This document shows, one piece after another, positions 59,054 to 64,000 of a stretch of 64,000 nt of DNA. This DNA is from Uloborus plumipes (Eukaryota > Arthropoda > Arachnida > Araneae > Uloboridae). The DNA is taken from the NCBI GenBank assembly GCA_038373865.1, contig JAXGGA010002162.1:1-64000 (forward strand). Direction: 5' to 3'. The translations under genes and the position numbers were made by a program. The notes below the pieces were generated by a model that worked only from the letters and a program-made list of their open reading frames with translations, did not search any database and had not been told where the DNA came from. The first letter of the stretch is position 1. Every line of letters begins with the position of its first letter.

Positions 59054-62047
59054 TTAAAATCGCAACGGAAAGAAATAAATATCTTGGAATTTTAAATAGT
59101 TCAATAATTTAATTAACGTTTTAATTCAAAATGGCAACGGTAAGAAAAAATGTCTTGGAAGTTTAATCATTTATTAGGCTTAATCGCTTTAAACTTGACT
59201 ACTTATTAATTGATATCTTCGCTAATTAAAATCGTATAATTATATAAATTGAAACTAATGAAGCCTGAAAAATTACCTATCTATCGGTACCTGGTTCGAC
59301 TTTCAGTTCATTGGCGTTCAGGAGAAAGAAGCGTGACATAGATAGATAGTTAGAAATATAGAAAGAAAGAAAGATAGATACTCGGTTTTTAATATAAGTA
59401 GATGTTTATCATAGACTTTTAAAATGCCGTTTCAATTTTTTTTTTTACCAAAATAAACTCGTTTATATGCCGTTTTTATGCATTTGATGCACTTTGAAAA
59501 CTGCAATCTCTTTGCATCCGCTACAGGAATCGGATTTTTCGCATTTTTGATGTTTTATACGCTGTTTTAAAAGGAAAATAAATGAAATTCACTTTTATTT
59601 TCTATTAAATTCGAAAAAAAAATATTTTTTTTGCTTTTTTTCAAAATTGTTTGATTTTCACAAAATTATTTGATTTTTCACAAAAAACGGACCCTGTGAA
59701 AAATCCTGGACAGACCCGTGGTTCAATAATTTAATTAACGTTTTAATTCAAAATGGCAACGGTAGGAAATAAATATCTTGGAATTTTAAACAGTTCAATA
59801 ATTTAATTAACGTTTTTATTCAAATGGCAACGGTAAGAAATAAATGTCTTGGACGTTTAATCATTTATTAGGCTTAATCGCTTTAAACTTGACTACTTAT
59901 TAATTGATATCTTCGCTAATTAAAATCGTATAATCATATAGATTGAAACTAATGAAGCCTGAAAAATTACCTATCTATCGGTACCTGGTTCGACTTTCAG
60001 TTCATTTGCGTTCAGGAGAAATAAGCGTGACATAGAAAGATAGAAAGATAGTTAGATACTCAGTTTTTAATATAAGTAGATTATTTATTTATTTCAACTG
60101 CTGCTCGCAAAGGTTTCTATGATGTTACTTTTCCTTTCGGTTAAAAAACATTCGAAAATAATATTTCTTTAGTTAGAAGTTAGATTATAGAAAATCCTTA
60201 ACAAAGATTTAAAAAGCACATTTCCTATCTAAATTTCACAGAAAAAAATTTTTCTCATCTTAATTCATGTCTTTCTATACATTTTATTTATTTTTTAACA
60301 CTGGGAAGGTTTTTCTCTTTTTTTACATTGCAAAATGAGATTGACGACTCCTTACCTGGAAAACTGGCAGGGGATCGGGAGAACGGCCTTGTGTTAAAGA
60401 ATTGCACAACAGTGTGATTCCATTTGTTTACCTATTTGCTTGAAATTCGAACCAAAGAAAAGAAAAAATGTTTTCTAAAGTGCAAAAAACTATTTTTTTT
60501 TTTTTTTTGTATGCACGGTAAAACATTTAAAATTAATGTAGGTGCAATTTATTTTTTCTTTTAGATCAAATGTTATAAAAGCATTACAAACAACCAACAG
60601 CAGTTACATCCTGCTACTATTATTTAATAGATTAATGGAAAAATCATATAACGGTAATCTCATAATGCGACAGTTAATTAAAGCGTTTGCTACGATTTAT
60701 TGATATATGCTTCCCATTTATTGACATGTATTTTAAAATGAACACATGCATTTTAATGAAAAAAAAAATTAAAAGCAAACCAAAATAATTTCTGTTTGTT
60801 ACCTTGTTGATGAAGGAAAACGTTTCAGTCTACCTATCATAGGGTTCAAGGACAACAGGAGATCCATACCCTGATGGAGAGAAAGTCCAGCGGATACGAA
60901 CGACAGGAAAAAAATTCTTTCGACGAAAACGTCTTTCTTTCGTATGCTCTTTTTACTTTTCTGAAGCCGAAGCCTTCGAGCTCCCGCCAAAAATCACCCC
61001 CCCCCCCTCGACCGACGACACCTGTTACACTAATTAAAACAGTCTGACGATACACTTCATACAATAGTGATTGGCGATGCATTTCCCCCAACCCTGGATG
61101 CAATTCGCAATTCCAGAGTCCTGAGAGGGGGAGATGTCTTTTCCTTTCTTCACACAGTCGTCGGGTCTTACGTCCCCTAATCACCCACCCCTTCTCGGCA
61201 GTTGGTGGCAAAGGCTCTGAGAGAAACACGTGTCTAGCTCAGATTCTCAGAAAGAACTTGCCACCCTGCTGGCGATTTGCGGGTGCGGACCTCTGCTGGT
61301 TTGAAAAAGAAAAGGGAAAATTTTCCTTTCCCACTTGAACAAAAATAACTTTCTCCAGCAGAACTTACGTTCATTCAAAAGAGATACGACGGCAGCAACT
61401 CAATGGTACGACGGCAGCAACTCAATGGTCCTGAAGGTTCTCGTGTTCCAAATTAGTCTGGAATTGCATATTTTGTCAAATAATGAGAATATCTTAAGAA
61501 AAAAATAAAAATTTTTCAGTTGAATGATTTTATTGCAATAATTTTACTGATCTGTCGGAATCAGAAAAGTTTTCGGCACAAAGATTTCTGTCGGAAAATT
61601 TGATCGTCGGAAAAGTTTTCCCGACGAAGTTAGAAATTTTCCCCGATGGGGGGGCAAGACGTTTCCGACAGGGGGGCAATTGCCCCACCTGCCCCATAGC
61701 TAGCGCCGCCACTGTTTATACTCATACCCTTATGAAGTTTTTTTTTGATGTTTTGAATTATTTTCTTTTTGATACAGTCATAGATATTTAGACTTTATTC
61801 AGAAAAAATACTTTTTTAGCTCGAGTTTTTAAAATAAAACTGTTTATAGGCAGCTAAAGTATAAAAACATTGTCCCGAGAATTCTGCGCTAATAGTACTG
61901 TCTAAAATTAATAATGGTAGATTGATAGTTAGAGAAATAAGTAAAGCACATACTGTATCAAAAAGTACACTAACATGATTATCTACACAAGTTGAGTACC
62001 AGAGGTACCACGAAAAATATGACCAGACTAAGTATAATGCATCGCTG

Positions 62048-62341
62048 CAGGCCCGTCATTTCACGTTTTTAGAGGAGGGGGGGACAAAGGGTGCAAACAC
62101 GATGCAATTTCATCGGAAAAAAGCAAACACCACGCCCACTTATATATTAATTAACTGATTTCTCAAAACCGAGGGGAGTCAATTACCCCCCAAATGAAGG
62201 GTGCAAACACAAATCAATTTCATCGGAAAAAAGTAAACACCACGCCTACTTATATATTAATTAACTGATTTCTCAAAACCGGGGGGGGGGGAGAACAATT
62301 GAACCCCCACCTCCCTCCTGACCCCCCAAATGACAGGTCTG
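62048..62341. mobile_element. hAT-like MITE with internal duplication
   Basis: CAGGCCCGTCATTTC at 62048 and AAATGACAGGTCTG ending at 62341. A ~115-bp block containing GGTGCAAACAC, TTTCATCGGAAAAAAG and AACACCACGCC occurs twice. Flanking octamers CATCGCTG and ATTCGTTG match at 5 of 8 positions, consistent with a decayed duplication. Confidence 0.6.
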
Positions 62342-63434
62342 ATTCGTTGTAAGTTTCCCTTTGTTTTGTTTTTTTTAATTCAACCCCCTATGTCAGATAA
62401 GATCAATGAAAATGAAGTGGCCGACTACTGGATTCAACGTGGCCGAGCACTGGATTTCTGTGGCCGACTACTGGAGCATTTACTAGTGTTGACAACAGTT
62501 TGGATTTAAACATAATTCTTTTTTTAATTTCTGAAACAAGTAGGTGATTCACTATCAGAAAGGTTCATTCTAAAGTTTTACCTTGTTTTTTTTGCTGTAT
62601 TGATAGCTGAAAGTTCTAGGTTAGATAAGATCCACAAAAGATCTCTTAAATGGCCGACTACTGGAGCACTTACCCTATGTGTAGTTTACTCAAAGCATAA
62701 TAAAAGACGTGATTTGAATGTAAACTGTGCAATGTCGGTCTCTCTATTCATACGTGCTTTGATATTTTTCATACCACTTTGAAATTTTAATTGTTAAAAT
62801 ATTCTTCAAGTATCTCATGAAGTTAAGTACAAGTTTTTTTTTTTTTTAATTTGTATCAGCATTTAGCATTTAAGTTGGTACTTTTAGTCAGTGAATTGTA
62901 TTTAGACTTTCAAATATGAATTATTTTAGTTAAATGTTTGTGTTATAATTGAAATTATGTTATCTTTAATCAGATATTTAAAAATGGTTTCATTTTTACT
63001 TGAAGTGTACATTTTATCCATTATTATGCAATGCGTAGTTTTCGAAATCGCATAGGCTTAGTGGGAGAAAAGGAGCCAGCCTGTAAGCACAGTCCACGTG
63101 TAACAGCTGCCGGAGGAGCGCTGTTTTCCACGGGTTGCTGTCCCGAAGTGGACGTTAGCCTTTTAAAAGTGTTATTTGGACCTGCTCTCAAATCGTTCTA
63201 AAAATTTTCTGATTTTCCACCCCTGTTACTTTTATCTGAAGTTTTACCCTATTCTCCACCCATTAAACATAGTATAATTTATCAGGTGAATCTAAAATAG
63301 ATTAGAATCAAACCACTAGAATAGCCTGGTGATGTAACATGCAGTTATTTATTATTGCATAACATTATTAAAATTTTAAAACTTCTGCTTTTTGTGTTCT
63401 AACCTGAATTTAATTTGAATTATTTATTACCTAG

Positions 63435-63542
63435 CACACCAAAATAAACTTGAAGAAATGATAAAAGAACTTTCAACTTCTTTGAGTTCTGTAAAACATG
63501 AACAAGAATATATGGCTGTTAGAGACAGAATTCACAGAGCCA
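63435..63542 (+). CDS. TMED2: TMED2 (p24 beta family), exon 3
   Basis: Encodes residues 130-165 in frame after exon 2: [20 protein letters not shown], then [16 protein letters not shown]. This is the coiled-coil segment that mediates p24 hetero-oligomerisation, with the conserved HEQEYM and RxRIHRA motifs. The acceptor is TATTACCTAG|CA and the donor is GCC A|GTGAGT, a strong site. The transmembrane helix and cytoplasmic tail are missing because the last exon lies beyond 64000. The sequence from 63543 to the window end shows no further TMED2 exon. Confidence 0.95.
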
Positions 63543-64000
63543 GTGAGTATGAATTTCATTAGAATAACATTTGCTATTAATAATGATTAATGAATTGTCA
63601 AATCTTTAAATTTTCAGCAATAAAAAGATTTTATTTAGATAATTTTTTGCAAAGAAAGTATAATCTTTATTGACTGTGTTCAGTTATAAATTGTTTCTTT
63701 CCCTTGGTGCCTAAAATTAACCTTGCTCTCTGATTCAATAAAGTGTTAGAAATAAGAGTAAACTAGGTGTCATTTCATGATAAAACCTTGGCTTCATCAG
63801 TTTCTAAAAAAAATTAGGTGCAATTTTTAATGAGTCAAACATGTACATATCAACATATAAAAAAAATATTTATTGAATAGAAATGTAAAAATTTATGTAA
63901 CATTTTAAAAGATAAAAGTGGTTGTATTTTAGAATTACTTCTGCAAATTTATTTTTCAAGCCAATTGCGTGTCAGTCGCAATGAGCCAGAAAAGAAAAGC
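63543..64000 (+). other. TMED2 intron 3, partial
   Basis: Begins GTGAGT and runs off the window without a recognisable last exon. AT-rich, no transposon ends seen. Confidence 0.8.

Larger units (their letters stand above)
54240..59402 (-). mobile_element. Tandem Helitron cluster inside the 53035-59720 element
   Basis: It opens CTAGCTGCGTGGCCCGG after A and closes ATATAAGTAGA before T. At least three head-to-tail units are visible, starting on + at 54240, 55004 (CTAGCTGTGGGGCCCGG) and 57831 (GTAGA|CTAGCTGCGTAGCC). A partial internal duplication lies at about 58672-58880. Open blocks at 54406-54675 and 55267-55527 read on -. Unit b is split by the TIR element at 55534. Confidence 0.78.
53035..59720. 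mobile_element. hAT-like element nested in Helitron (TSD GTTCA)
   Basis: CAGGGGTCTGGCCAG at 53035 pairs with CTGGACAGACCCGTG ending at 59720 (12 of 15 positions). GTTCA is duplicated (53030-53034, 59721-59725), and the Helitron sequence AAATAGTTCAATAATTT is restored by removing the insert. Left interior has CACAAAAATACGATC..CGGAC repeats; matching CGGACCC and CACAAAA motifs occur near the right end. The 5-bp duplication is short for hAT, so the class is tentative. Confidence 0.65.
52332..60080 (-). mobile_element. Outer Helitron in intron 2 nest, reverse orientation
   Basis: On + it opens A|CTAGCTGCGTGGCCCGG and closes ATATAAGTAGA|T. So on - it begins TCTACTTATATTAAAAAC and ends CTAG, inserted between A and T. 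The corresponding position near 37619 in hAT copy 1 lacks it. It holds GCGAGCC repeats, the open block (52552-52821), ~60-bp repeats, and the nested element at 53035-59720. Confidence 0.8.
47653..61714. mobile_element. Large non-autonomous hAT element, copy 2 (TSD TTTATACT)
   Basis: CAGAGGTGGCGCTAG at 47653 is mirrored by CTAGCGCCGCCACTG ending at 61714. The 8-bp duplication TTTATACT is exact (47645-47652, 61715-61722). It is the same family as 36254-40038, which serves as a copy without most inner insertions. It is enlarged to 14 kb mainly by the Helitron at 52332-60080 and by sequence at 48.1-51.6 kb. No transposase seen. Confidence 0.9.
45406..62675. mobile_element. GGGTAAG-TIR element filling most of intron 2
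   Basis: GGGTAAGTGCTCCAGTAGTC at 45406 is mirrored by GACTACTGGAGCACTTACCC ending at 62675, and TA lies outside both ends. The motif CAGTAGTCGGCCA is repeated subterminally: twice at the left, and at the right near 62400-62475 and 62650 as TGGCCGACTACTGGA. Without the hAT insertion at 47653-61714 the element is about 3.2 kb. No transposase frame. A partial second copy lies at 20667-20854. TA target and GGG ends recall ISL2EU-type elements, but I do not assign a superfamily. Confidence 0.75.
44154..63434 (+). other. TMED2 intron 2, expanded by nested transposons
   Basis: About 19.3 kb from GTTGGT to TATTACCTAG. Only 44154-45403 and 62678-63434 appear to be original intron. The rest is the nest bounded by the element at 45406-62675. 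I saw no competing exon or transposase inside. Confidence 0.85.

Overview
This window is eukaryotic, AT-rich and repeat-dense, with one recognisable host gene. Three exons on the + strand (41285-41479, 43961-44153, 63435-63542) encode most of a p24-family cargo receptor that matches TMED2. Canonical splice sites, poly-T and poly-G tracts, tRNA-derived SINEs and many transposon families point to a metazoan, most likely an arthropod. An arachnid is a weak guess; no species call is possible from sequence alone. There are no bacterial genes, operons or CRISPR arrays. The only other long protein-coding relic is a BED-finger hAT transposase on the - strand (29796-31627).

Layout. 1-3.3 kb: no gene, one half of a dispersed repeat and a small hairpin. 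3.3-5.7 kb: a TIR element carrying a TA-flanked giant palindrome. 7.3-12.8 kb: a foldback-like element whose two arms are inverted minisatellites of a ~16-bp unit; it also holds a SINE palindrome, a TIR element and a second palindromic element. 13.4-14.3 kb: Helitron remnants. 15.9 kb: a pogo-like MITE. 18.9-20.5 kb: a second TIR element with internal tandem arrays. 20.6-21.9 kb: a TIR-element fragment, a SINE and the second half of the dispersed repeat.

22.5-35.8 kb: a head-to-tail series of Helitrons. The first is split by a Harbinger-like MITE compound (itself split by a hAT element) and by a 6.7-kb hAT element with an exact 8-bp target-site duplication. That hAT element carries the transposase and a further Helitron with triplicated head and duplicated tail. 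36.2-40.2 kb: a 3.8-kb hAT element in a MITE, also with an exact 8-bp duplication. 40.2-41.1 kb: a chain of MITEs abutting at TTA trinucleotides, ending about 155 bp before the TMED2 start codon.

41.3-63.5 kb: TMED2. Intron 2 is about 19.3 kb, and nearly all of it is one nest: TIR element 45406-62675 > hAT 47653-61714 > Helitron 52332-60080 > hAT-like element 53035-59720 > tandem Helitrons 54240-59402 > TIR element 55534-56880. Most levels are supported by target-site duplications, or by paralogous copies in the window that lack the inner insertion. The last TMED2 exon lies beyond the right edge.

The most interesting material is transposon architecture rather than a host pathway: the multi-level nest, Helitron head/tail amplification, a recurrent ~80-codon open frame in the Helitrons, the inverted-minisatellite foldback element, and the CRE-bearing MITE next to the TMED2 promoter. 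All coordinates were read by eye and may be off by a few bases.
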